Shown: positions 25,685 to 33,101 of the stretch, one piece after another
Position numbering within the stretch: position 1 is the stretch's first letter
How the letters are laid out: each line of letters begins with the position of its first letter
Assembly (NCBI GenBank): GCA_029259845.1
Contig: JAJDEI010000155.1
Span: 1-48,329, forward strand
Reading direction: 5' to 3'
From: Planctomycetaceae bacterium
GTDB taxonomy: Bacteria; Planctomycetota; Planctomycetia; Planctomycetales; Planctomycetaceae
Length of the DNA stretch: 48,329 nucleotides
The notes under the pieces: model-generated
Seen by the model: the letters and a program-made list of their open reading frames with translations, nothing else
What the model was told of the DNA's origin: nothing
Databases searched by the model: none
Made by a program: the position numbers and the translations under genes

Positions 25685-26608
25685 CTAGGGAACGGCTGGT
25701 GGGACCGGCGACTGAAAGGCGGGAGGAGTGCCCCCTGACGGAGCCGTCGGGGCAGGAGCAACGCCTGCCGGTGCTGCCTGTCCGCCTGCGGCAACCGGGG
25801 TCGGACTGACGCCCACGTCGTTCATCAGGTGGTGCATCGTCGCTTCGATCAGGTCCATCCTCGCCAGCATGTCGGTCTGCCCGATCTGCCGATGGTGATG
25901 TCGCGACCAGCCGCGGACCTCACCCTGAACGTGGTGAAACAACTGGTCGGTCCCGGCCAGCCTCTCCTGAATTGCCACGCGGTCGTGCCGGTGCTCGGCT
26001 GCGTGCATGTACTTGGCGACTTCGAGAATCTGGTACGCCTCGCGGTAAACGTGCTGGTAACCCGGATTTTGGGCGTAGTTGTAGTGCAGATCGAGGCAGA
26101 GCTCGTTTGCCAGGGTGACCAGGCGTTCTGCCAGGTCGTCGACGTGTGAGAACCCGCCAAACTGGATCGGCTGCGGCCGATACGCAGTGGTATGCGCGTG
26201 GCCCATGGACGCCGTCTGCGGATAGTAGTAGGAGTGGCCGCCCTGAACGTAATAGCTCCCGTGATGGCGCCCGCCCAAGTGCGGTACCACGTAGGTCGAG
26301 CCGTGATGGCGTCCGTGGTGATAGTCATCATGATGGCCTCCGTAGTGGTCTCCGTAGTGGTCTCCGCCGTAATGACCGCCGCCATGGATGGTTCCACCGT
26401 TGTGGCCACCGCCATAGATGTTACCGCTGTAATGACCACGGCCGTGGACAGTGCCACCGTTGTGACCACCACTGTTGTGACCACCACCGTTGTGACCACC
26501 ACTGTTGTGACCACCTCCGCGATGACCACGCTGGGCGTCTGCGGTCGTCGCCCCCAAAGCCAGCAGGACGCCAGCGAATACCGTACTTGAAACTCGGATG
26601 ATCTTCAC
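25685..26608 (-). CDS. Secreted His/Gly-repeat protein
   Basis: The product is 307 residues from GTG 26608, preceded by AGGGAGAGAG; the longer frame to 26755 lacks a leader. A signal peptide (VSSTVFAGVLLALGATTADA) is followed by a low-complexity region of about 110 residues made of Gly-Gly-His-Asn/Ser repeats, then His/Asp/Tyr-rich repeats. A more ordered helical domain follows (about 155-260, DDLAERLVTLANELCLDLHYNY and ILEVAKYMHAAEHRHDRVA) and the tail is Ala/Pro-rich. The composition suggests metal binding or surface exposure, but no function is known. It converges with the ABC operon and shares a terminator with it. The repeat coding (ACCACCGTTGTGACC words) is prone to length change. Confidence 0.72.
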   Translation of the reverse strand: MKIIRVSSTVFAGVLLALGATTADAQRGHRGGGHNSGGHNGGGHNSGGHNGGTVHGRGHYSGNIYGGGHNGGTIHGGGHYGGDHYGDHYGGHHDDYHHGRHHGSTYVVPHLGGRHHGSYYVQGGHSYYYPQTASMGHAHTTAYRPQPIQFGGFSHVDDLAERLVTLANELCLDLHYNYAQNPGYQHVYREAYQILEVAKYMHAAEHRHDRVAIQERLAGTDQLFHHVQGEVRGWSRHHHRQIGQTDMLARMDLIEATMHHLMNDVGVSPTPVAAGGQAAPAGVAPAPTAPSGGTPPAFQSPVPPAVP

Positions 26609-26909
26609 AACTCTCTCCCTTTTGGGACTCCTCGGCAGTTCCTTCCGTAGCGATGGTTGACCAGCGTGAGCGCGATCCGGCTCCATCCCCCGCCAGTCTG
26701 ACAAGGCCGACACGGCATTACAAGGACGGATTGGTGCGACATCGAGGAGCGTCAAAGTCCAAAAGCGAGAGGCCCGGTCCTGTCAGAAGGCGGTGTGAGG
26801 CACTCTTTACGGTCGAAACCGGCGTCCGACTCCGGGGGGGAGATGACTGAGAATATCGACAGCCTCCGACCGCTCTCCGAGTCAAAAACTCGCCTGCGAT
26901 CTTGCCGCA

Positions 26910-27015
26910 TCACTCTGCCGCGCTGCCTTGGGCTCCTGCCTTGCTGGCGAACAGGGTCGATTTGTTGGAGATGAACAGCACTCCATTGGCGACGATGGGG
27001 GTTGAGTAGACTGAG
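26910..27015 (-). pseudogene. Remnant: duplicated 3' end of a PQQ-propeller gene
   Basis: The minus strand here encodes YSTPIVANGVLFISNKSTL and a tail ending in a TGA stop (26910-26912). It is nearly the same as the last ~35 codons of the intact gene that ends at 27885 (STPIVAGGVLFISNKSTL). Similarity stops at about 27015, where an unrelated repeat begins. There is no start or upstream domain, so this is a fragment left by duplication and deletion, possibly of a tandem paralogue. Confidence 0.85.
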
Positions 27016-27017
27016 TG

Positions 27018-27090
27018 TCGTAGGGTGAAACGAAGTGGAACCCACCTCCCGACGGTGGGTTTCGCGACCGCTGCACCCACCCGACGCTAC
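27018..27090. repeat. REP-like palindromic repeat
   Basis: The tract starts GTAGGGTGAAACGAAGTGG and ends CACCCACCCGACGCTAC. In the middle is the palindrome AACCCACC...GGTGGGTT (about 27038-27062). It directly follows the PQQ gene remnant and separates it from the attC-bearing cassette. Confidence 0.6.
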
Positions 27091-27228
27091 TTGAGAGACG
27101 CACAGATCAAGCTGGCGCCGCTTGGGGATGGGGAATTCACACGCGCCGAGAGATGAGCGAACGCTGCTCGATGACTCGATCCCCGCTTCGGATCGTCAGG
27201 CAAAGCCTGACGGAACCATCCTGTGAAG

Positions 27229-27322
27229 CACATAACGTTGAGGATCACCGAGCGGCGACGGTAATCTGTCCATTTCAAATCCGCACCGCGTCGCCGCTTC
27301 GGTGCATCCGTTTGTTATTTCC
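27229..27322 (-). other. attC-like integron recombination site
   Basis: Read on the minus strand, the site runs from a GGAAATAAC box (27322-27314) to a GTTATGTG core (27236-27229). The internal arms GGATGCACCGAAGCGGCGACG (27309-27289) and the inverse of CGTCGCCGCTCGGTGATCC (27260-27242) pair fully except for two extra bases (G and A) on one arm. That is the arrangement of paired R and L boxes with extrahelical bases seen in attC sites. The hairpin end is a 28-base variable loop. Its start 7 bp after a stop codon, on the gene's strand, is where attC sits in a cassette. Confidence 0.75.
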
Positions 27323-27813
27323 ATACCGTCAGGGATCTATTGGCGCGTAAAGAGTAATGAACAATTCACCATCCTTGGAACCCACAGGATGCGATGTTTG
27401 AGCGTATTCATGCTCTCCGGGCGGGTCCCCTGTTACGTTTATCTCGAACAATGGTTCCAAGTTCAAAGCTAAAGTTTGGCCACCGTATTCGAGCGGATCG
27501 TATGAAGTTGTAATATCCAGGAATTCGACCTCCACATTTTTCCACGAGAAGATTTCGTCGAACCAATCTCGTGTCCCTTGGAGTCTGAGTGGTACAACTC
27601 TTTCATGATTCACGAGAGCCATTGCGTTTTCCAAATCTTTATTCACGACGGCCGCAAGAAATGCCTGACGGAATTCGTCTCGAGTACGCGGATGATGCGT
27701 CGGGGTTGTCGAATCCGAGGCAGAATTCGAGCAGCCCATCGTCAGAAGTGCGAGTACGGCGGAAAGGTGAAAAATGATAAGATTTCGAGGCGTCATCATT
27801 AACATGGAAATAA
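27236..27813 (-). mobile_element. Single integron gene cassette (lipoprotein gene plus attC)
   Basis: On the minus strand the unit would begin just after the G at 27814 in GTTATTTCC and end at the G of the attC core at 27236, 578 bp. The nine bases GTTATTTCC at the 5' boundary are the exact complement of the attC outer box GGAAATAAC. This is expected when both derive from one circular cassette site, because the 3' half of a cassette's own core stays at its 5' end after integration. The gene fills nearly the whole unit. No second attC, attI or integrase is visible nearby, so it would be an isolated cassette at a secondary site. Confidence 0.7.
27329..27805 (-). CDS. Cassette-encoded lipoprotein of unknown function
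   Basis: The product is 158 residues from the ATG at 27805, which directly follows the proposed cassette boundary; ATGs at 27799 and 27796 are alternatives. A signal sequence (LIIFHLSAVLALLTMGC) ends in a lipobox-like TMGC, so Cys 25 may be lipidated. The Ser/Thr/Pro linker leads to TRDEFRQAFLAAVVNKDLENAMALVNHE and a beta-rich C-terminal half, an arrangement like small exported alpha+beta domains; I do not recognise a family. The gene is visibly richer in A+T than the surrounding PQQ genes, fitting recent acquisition, and its stop lies 7 bp from the attC site. Confidence 0.75.
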   Translation of the reverse strand: MLMMTPRNLIIFHLSAVLALLTMGCSNSASDSTTPTHHPRTRDEFRQAFLAAVVNKDLENAMALVNHERVVPLRLQGTRDWFDEIFSWKNVEVEFLDITTSYDPLEYGGQTLALNLEPLFEINVTGDPPGEHEYAQTSHPVGSKDGELFITLYAPIDP

Positions 27814-27884
27814 CTATGAATTGGTCACGGCTAGCGTGTGATAATTCCGTTATCCGTCGCTGAGCGCGACTAACCCGCTACCGC

Positions 27885-29561
27885 TCACTCCGACGCGGTG
27901 CTCTGGGCTCCGGCCTTGATGGCGTACAGCGTCGATTTGTTGGAGATGAACAGCACGCCGCCCGCGACGATGGGGGTTGAGTAGACCGAGTTGTTCATGC
28001 TGATCTCGGTGATCGGCTCCTTGGCGTCGGCGGCGTGCTCGAAGATGGCCACATCGCCGTCCTCGTCGCCGATGTAGACTTTGTCGTCGACGATGAGCGG
28101 GGACCCCCACGCCTGGGCGAACAGGTCGTAGGTCCAGTACGGCTCGCCGGTGCGGGCGTTGAGGCAGTGGAACAGGCCGCTGAAATCGGAGATGTAGAGG
28201 ATGTCGTCCTTGATGGCGACGGTGCCGCAGGAACGGTGCATCTCTTCTTCCCAGTCGATCTCGCCGTTGCCATTGATGTCGCCGCCGTTGTAATGCCAAA
28301 GCGCGGCGGAATCCGGATTCTCGATCGCCTTTTCGCCTTTCCGTTCATTCACGGCTTGCAGGCGGCGGCGCGGCAGTGGGTTGCCGTCCGCGTCGACGGC
28401 GAAGGTGGGGCTGACGTCCGACCCGTCGGTCTTCTTGAGGGGATCGATGCACCACAAATGCCCCAGTCCTTCGCCGTGCTCCGGGTCCTGGCCGACAGCG
28501 ACGTAGACCATGCCGTCATAGACGACGGGAGTGGCGATGATGTTGTTGCGGGTGCCGGCTCCGCCCAGTTCCCACTTGGAGGTCTTGGGGTTGCAGTCGA
28601 ACTTCCACAACAGCTTGGCGTTGCCTGCACCGTCACCTTCGGGAACAAAGCTGTAGACCCAGCCATCTCCCCCGGCGAAGAGAATCTGTGGCGTTTCGCC
28701 GAAAACGGCAAACGTGGGCGACGACCACTGACCGTGCAGAATGTTCTCTCCGGGCGACTTGTCGGTCCACAGCACCTCGCCCGTGTCGCGGTTCAAGGCC
28801 ATGAAACTGGGAGCATCGGGAGCCGGGATGCTGATGTGCGATTCATCCACGCCGTTGGACGTGTTGACAAACAGTAGGTTGCCCGCGCTGGTGACCGAGC
28901 AACTGCACATGTTGTGCTGCGAGACGCCGTTTTTTCCCATCATGTCGTAAACCCAAATGACGTCCGCTTCGTCGGCCGCTTCGACGTCCTCGGACTTGAA
29001 GGGGCCGTCATTTTCGCCGTCCCGAAAGCCTTGGGTATCGAGGCAACGCACTTCGCCGCGGCTGGTGACGAACCACAGCCGCTCGCCGTCGACAAAGGGG
29101 GCACAACAGATGCCCTGATCGGGCCAGTCGTGGACGCGGCCTGTTGACAGCTTGCGGGACGAGTGTTGCCACAGGAATTCGCCGGTTTGGGAGTCGAAGC
29201 AGGCGAGCACACCCAGATCGACCGTCTTAGGATATCGTTTCAGATAGCCGTGGTGATTGTTGGTGCCGACGTAGACCTGGCCGTTGGCGACGACCGCGTT
29301 CCCATAGGACTGCGATCCGAGGGGAGCGGACCAGAGAATGTTTTCGCCGCTGCTGACGTCCCACTCCGCCGGGATGTTGGTGGCATCGGGCGTGTTGTTG
29401 CGTGCATGCCAGCCGCCCCACTGAGGCCAGTCATGCTCGCCGACGTTTATCTTGGCGATGTCCGTCAGTGCTTTGGCGGTCGGGTCTTCCTCGCCGCGGG
29501 CGACGCCGGCGGCGGACAGGGCGAGCATCAGGCTCGTTGTGATTGCAGTCAGCGATTTCAT
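27885..29561 (-). CDS. Secreted PQQ-type beta-propeller repeat protein with an EF-hand loop
   Basis: The product is 558 residues from the ATG at 29561, with GGAG about 8 bases upstream. A signal peptide (SLTAITTSLMLALSAAGVA) precedes a propeller of PQQ/Trp-docking-like blades, recognisable by repeats such as VVANGQVYVGTNNH, FDSQTGEFLWQHSS, LNRDTGEVLWTDKS and LNARTGEPYWTYD. PQQ-binding residues cannot be confirmed and most such planctomycete proteins are probably scaffold or binding propellers. Near residue 428 the sequence DINGNGEIDWEE matches a canonical 12-residue EF-hand calcium loop inserted between blades. A paralogue lies 120 bp upstream on the same strand and a fragment of its own 3' end lies at 26910-27015. 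Confidence 0.9.
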   Translation of the reverse strand: MKSLTAITTSLMLALSAAGVARGEEDPTAKALTDIAKINVGEHDWPQWGGWHARNNTPDATNIPAEWDVSSGENILWSAPLGSQSYGNAVVANGQVYVGTNNHHGYLKRYPKTVDLGVLACFDSQTGEFLWQHSSRKLSTGRVHDWPDQGICCAPFVDGERLWFVTSRGEVRCLDTQGFRDGENDGPFKSEDVEAADEADVIWVYDMMGKNGVSQHNMCSCSVTSAGNLLFVNTSNGVDESHISIPAPDAPSFMALNRDTGEVLWTDKSPGENILHGQWSSPTFAVFGETPQILFAGGDGWVYSFVPEGDGAGNAKLLWKFDCNPKTSKWELGGAGTRNNIIATPVVYDGMVYVAVGQDPEHGEGLGHLWCIDPLKKTDGSDVSPTFAVDADGNPLPRRRLQAVNERKGEKAIENPDSAALWHYNGGDINGNGEIDWEEEMHRSCGTVAIKDDILYISDFSGLFHCLNARTGEPYWTYDLFAQAWGSPLIVDDKVYIGDEDGDVAIFEHAADAKEPITEISMNNSVYSTPIVAGGVLFISNKSTLYAIKAGAQSTASE

Positions 29562-29631
29562 AGGAATTCTCCAGATGCGGGACTCCAAGTGAGTCGCCGT
29601 TGAGTGATCTGTTGGTTCTAATTCTTGCTCG

Positions 29632-29662
29632 CTCGTTCCCAAGCGGAAGCTTGGGAACGAGG
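29632..29662. repeat. GTTCCCAA-type palindrome
   Basis: The hairpin CGTTCCCAAGC-GGAA-GCTTGGGAACG sits between the two PQQ-propeller genes. It belongs to the family also seen at 16272-16381 and 35246-35402. It could act as a transcript hairpin between the genes but has no T run. Confidence 0.7.
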
Positions 29663-29681
29663 ACTGTTGCCGTTGTTGCCG

Positions 29682-32327
29682 TTAATTCTTCACAGAGGTC
29701 TCTGACGTCGCCTCGTCAGCGGTCGTATTCGCCTTCACGGTCAGGTTGTCGTAGAAAATTTCGGACACTTTGGCGCTGCCGAACAGTCCCGGGCTGCCGT
29801 GATGCTGTCCGGGATCGTCCTCAGCGACGACCTGCCAGTCGGCGGGCTCGTCCTCGCTCCGCTTCCAGGCCTTGCCGCGGAGCACCGCCTTGCCGTCTTC
29901 GACGGATGTTTGCAACTTGAGGGTGTACCAGGTGTGCGGGTCCCAGGCGAGATCCTCCTCGACCGCCATCCGCAACTGCGGCGTCCAGGTGCGGATTTGC
30001 AGCTTCTGGTGGGCCCCCAAAATGGTGATGGCGTACCGCTGCCCGATCAGGCCGATGTCCGGCAGCGTGTTGTCGCGGTGAAAGCCGTAAACGTCGGCTT
30101 GAATGGTATAGTTCGACAAGTCCGGCGGCCCGATCCAACCCTGGCTGCGGGCCCCCTTGGGGATCGTCCGGATCTTGCACATGACTCCGTTCCCGTCGAT
30201 CTTCCGATCGCCGCGAGTCACCTTCAGCCGGGGCTCGGTGACCGTTTGATCGCCCACGGTTCGCTCCCAGGTGGACCAGTCGGCACTGGCGAGGAAGTTG
30301 GCGTCCGTGAGGGCTTGCAGTGAGCCGCCGAGCTTTGCCTGAGCCTCTTCGATCGTTTTGGGCTTGTCCTCGTCTAACGCGAGATACTGCAACAGCGACG
30401 TCCAGCCCTGTTGGGGTGTCGAGTCATCGAACGTGCTTTCCTGCTGCGCGAAGTTGACGAAACCACTCTGCAGAAAGATGTACAACGAAGCCGCTTGCGG
30501 GTCGGACTCGTTGAGTTGCGACCAGAAGTCGAAGTCGAGCGGAACGTGACGGTACCGGGCCCCGATCCAGGTGACGGGTATCTGTCCGTCGTCGAAGTCG
30601 AAGGTCCAGTCGAGCGGCGGCATCACCCGGATGCGGGCGTGTCCCTCCACATCCTGCACCTTGGCTGTCACATTCACCGCCGATTGCGACGCGTGGTCAC
30701 CGGGAATAGTGTAAACTGCGTTCGCATAGATGATCGTCTTGGCATTTCCATCGACCGGTTTCATCTCGATTTCCCCAGGGATTACGCGAATTTCTCCCGG
30801 ACCGTCAATGGAAATGTTAACTTCGTCGGGTTCCGCCAAACGCAAGTATTGGCCCGCCGCGTTGTAGAGTCTCACCTGGAACGGCTGCTGCTTGCCTGGC
30901 GAAAGCAGGGCTTCGACCGGCACTAACTGCACTTGAGCCGGTACGGTGTCGGCGTCGACCGGCGTCTCGGCAATCTCGAAGCTCACCGGCTCACCCTGGG
31001 GCTCGGCATCCTTGAACGCGACGCAGTACAAGGCGTTGCCCATCGGCACGTACAACCGGCCATCGGCAGCGATGATCGACGCATTCGATGAGCCGCGAAT
31101 CCGCATCTTGTGAAGCGTGTCGACTCCGCCGGCGTCGTTCGGCTGGAGCGTGTACCACACGCCGTTTTCGGTGATCGTGTAAATTTTGCCGTCCGCATAC
31201 AGCGGACTGCTGCGCTGGACGCTGCCGAGCCGCGTGAGGCTGAGTTCTTCGCCATTCTCCGGGTTGAGCACATGCAGCTTGGCGCGGTCGTCGATGGCGT
31301 ACAACTTGCCGTCGATCATCAGCGGCGTGCTGCGCCCGACGAACAATTCCTTTTGGCGCCACACTTCGCTGCGGCCGGTAATGTCGCCCTCCAGCGTGCC
31401 GTCCAGGCAGAACAGGGCTCCCATCTGGGTCGAGTCGATATTCTCCTCCGAATGGCCGCAGTAAACACGGTCACCGACAACCAGAGGCGTGAGGTTGATC
31501 CCGCGACCGGAGACGTTGTACTTCCACAGGCTCTTGCCCGTGCGCGGCTGAAAGGCGTGCACTCCGCCGTCCCCGGAGGCGAACACCATCGCCGCCTGAC
31601 CATTGAACGAAGCGAAGACCGGGGCGCTGTAGGTCGTATCGTGCGGGAACAGCCGCGTGCCGGTGAACCAAACCGGCTGCCCGTTCCGCTTGTCGAACGC
31701 AAGGAAGCGGTGCGCCGGCTTGGCCATCTTGCCCCAGCCGATGACAATCGCCGAAATGATGACGTTGTTTTCATGCACGATCGGAAAGTTGGTCCGTCCG
31801 CCGTACGTGCTCAGCAGGCCGTACTCTTCGTGCAGCGAGTGTTCCCATTTGATCTCGCCCGTTTGGGCATCCATGCAGCGAAACAGCCCGCACACGCCGA
31901 GGGCGAAGACGTTGCCCGATTCGGGGTCGGCGGCGACCGACGACCAGCCGACGCGCTCAGCGGGCACATCGGAGAGATACACGGGGAACAGTTGCTCCCA
32001 CCGGGTCTCTCCCGTCGCCGCATCGACACAAACGAGTTTCTCACCATCCTGTTTGGTTCCCGCATCGTGCCGCACAAGTGCGTACAGCAGCCCGTCCATC
32101 ACGACGGGCGTCGACCGCGTGCCGAGGTCTTCGCGCGCCCAAACAAGGTTGCTATCGTCGCCCCCTTTGGGGTTCCATTTTTCCGGCAGATTGGTGAGCG
32201 GCGAATGGCCGTTCATCTGCGGGCCGCGCCAATATGTCCAGTCGAATTCGCCGGCGATGGCCGAACTTGGCACGCACAGCATCGTCAGCACAAACAGCAG
32301 GCAGCAGCGTTGGATTCGGGTCATCAT
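29682..32327 (-). CDS. Large secreted PQQ-type beta-propeller protein with C-terminal jelly-roll-like domain
   Basis: The product is 881 residues from the first of two adjacent ATGs at 32327; the open frame to 32426 is not leader-like. A signal peptide (CCLLFVLTMLCVPSSAIAG) leads into a propeller (about 25-450) with blade motifs such as VCVDAATGETRWEQLFP, FRCMDAQTGEIKWEHS, FLAFDKRNGQPVWF, AFQPRTGKSLWKYNV and VLNPENGEELSLT. A Pro/Asp-rich beta region follows. The last ~200 residues (MCKIRTIPKGARSQGWIGPP, then LGAHQKLQIRTWTPQLRM, then SEIFYDNLTV) resemble a concanavalin-like domain of the DUF1080/LamG kind. The combination suggests extracytoplasmic polysaccharide or protein binding. It is probably co-transcribed with the smaller paralogue downstream. 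Confidence 0.87.
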   Translation of the reverse strand: MMTRIQRCCLLFVLTMLCVPSSAIAGEFDWTYWRGPQMNGHSPLTNLPEKWNPKGGDDSNLVWAREDLGTRSTPVVMDGLLYALVRHDAGTKQDGEKLVCVDAATGETRWEQLFPVYLSDVPAERVGWSSVAADPESGNVFALGVCGLFRCMDAQTGEIKWEHSLHEEYGLLSTYGGRTNFPIVHENNVIISAIVIGWGKMAKPAHRFLAFDKRNGQPVWFTGTRLFPHDTTYSAPVFASFNGQAAMVFASGDGGVHAFQPRTGKSLWKYNVSGRGINLTPLVVGDRVYCGHSEENIDSTQMGALFCLDGTLEGDITGRSEVWRQKELFVGRSTPLMIDGKLYAIDDRAKLHVLNPENGEELSLTRLGSVQRSSPLYADGKIYTITENGVWYTLQPNDAGGVDTLHKMRIRGSSNASIIAADGRLYVPMGNALYCVAFKDAEPQGEPVSFEIAETPVDADTVPAQVQLVPVEALLSPGKQQPFQVRLYNAAGQYLRLAEPDEVNISIDGPGEIRVIPGEIEMKPVDGNAKTIIYANAVYTIPGDHASQSAVNVTAKVQDVEGHARIRVMPPLDWTFDFDDGQIPVTWIGARYRHVPLDFDFWSQLNESDPQAASLYIFLQSGFVNFAQQESTFDDSTPQQGWTSLLQYLALDEDKPKTIEEAQAKLGGSLQALTDANFLASADWSTWERTVGDQTVTEPRLKVTRGDRKIDGNGVMCKIRTIPKGARSQGWIGPPDLSNYTIQADVYGFHRDNTLPDIGLIGQRYAITILGAHQKLQIRTWTPQLRMAVEEDLAWDPHTWYTLKLQTSVEDGKAVLRGKAWKRSEDEPADWQVVAEDDPGQHHGSPGLFGSAKVSEIFYDNLTVKANTTADEATSETSVKN

Positions 32328-32630
32328 CAGCACTCGCTGAGGGTTAGTGGCGGCATCGATTGCTCGAAGCCACAAAAGGCGGGAGAGATCCAGGCGGGGG
32401 GAGCAGGGCGCTCCACAATCCGTCACCTCCTACAATATCGCAGTCGCAGGAGACGAACAAGCATCGCCAGACAGGGCCAATCAAAGATTCCTGCTGAAGA
32501 GGCGATCGCCTCAGAGCCCGGAGCGTTAGCGACGGGTCGGCCGCTGTTTCCCGGTTCTTCCTTTTCGCCTCTCTGCATTCGCCGCTCACTCCAACAGGCG
32601 GCGGACCCTTCTCAAAGGCTATCCGGAGCC
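32328..32630. other. Upstream region of the PQQ-propeller genes
   Basis: These 303 bp precede the MITE-like element and should contain the promoter for the two propeller genes on the minus strand. I see no ORF with protein character and no convincing promoter pair. A short GAGCCCGGAGCGTTAGCGAC word (about 32514-32533) resembles the interspersed repeats of this genome. Confidence 0.3.
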
Positions 32631-32819
32631 TAGGCCGTGTTGACATACGAACTGGGTAGCACGGGTTGTCCCAACCCGTGTCGCAACGCGACAAGAAGCC
32701 TCTGGGGAAATCGTCCGGTCAAGCACAGGCTTCCTGCCGCTGCGCGGCACCGGTTGGGACAACCGGTGCGACCCGGAATTCCCTTTGAAATCAGACGGAT
32801 TGAATGTCAACACGACCTA
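32631..32819. mobile_element. MITE-like element with TAGGYCGTGTTGACAT terminal inverted repeats
   Basis: The element begins TAGGCCGTGTTGACATACG (32631-32649) and ends GAATGTCAACACGACCTAA, whose reverse complement starts TTAGGTCGTGTTGACAT. That gives about 16 bp of near-perfect terminal inverted repeat with flanking CTAG/CTAA-like target words. It is 189 bp long and encodes no protein. Inside are two palindromes, CACGGGTTG-CCAACCCGTG (32660-32680) and ACCGGTTG-CAACCGGT (about 32749-32767). The ends recall IS5-group transposons, an inference from memory. Confidence 0.65.
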
Positions 32820-32937
32820 ACGGCGTGTTTTCCCGGGAGCCTCGCCCTCCCATTCGGTGCCACAATTCAGGGGCCGAGTTTCCGGACAGACTCTGAGGAC
32901 AACCGGCTCCGTTCGATGGTGGTGCTTGCCCATTTGC

Positions 32938-33077
32938 GGGTGGCTGCGGCGCTGTTGAGACGACGGAGGCGTGTTCCCAAACCAAACGCTGTGGCCGTAA
33001 CGCAGTTCGTTCGCCGTCCACAGCCCCGGAGTTCCGCGCGGGTCGCCAGTCGGCGATTCAGATCGCCCCAGCCACCC
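32938..33077 (-). repeat. MITE-like repeat family A, copy 3 (3' side of dgoK)
   Basis: This 140-bp element, read on the minus strand, begins GGGTGGCTGGGGCGATC and ends GCGCCGCAGCCACCC, with the family core GGAACTCCGGGGCTGTGGAC inside. Similarity to copy 4 continues on both sides (GGCATCCACCC before, GCACCACCATCGAACGG after), so the repeated unit is nearer 190 bp. It ends 24 bp from the dgoK stop codon. Confidence 0.85.
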
Positions 33078-33101
33078 CCACCATTGGGTGGATGCCCCCC
33101 C

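Noticed and set aside
26400..26525. CRISPR-like regular repeats
   Set aside because: The short repeats are in frame, encode Gly-Gly-His-Asn units and have no unique spacers; they belong to the secreted His/Gly-repeat protein.
31110..32633. 507-residue open frame on the plus strand
   Set aside because: It is antisense to the large PQQ-propeller gene.
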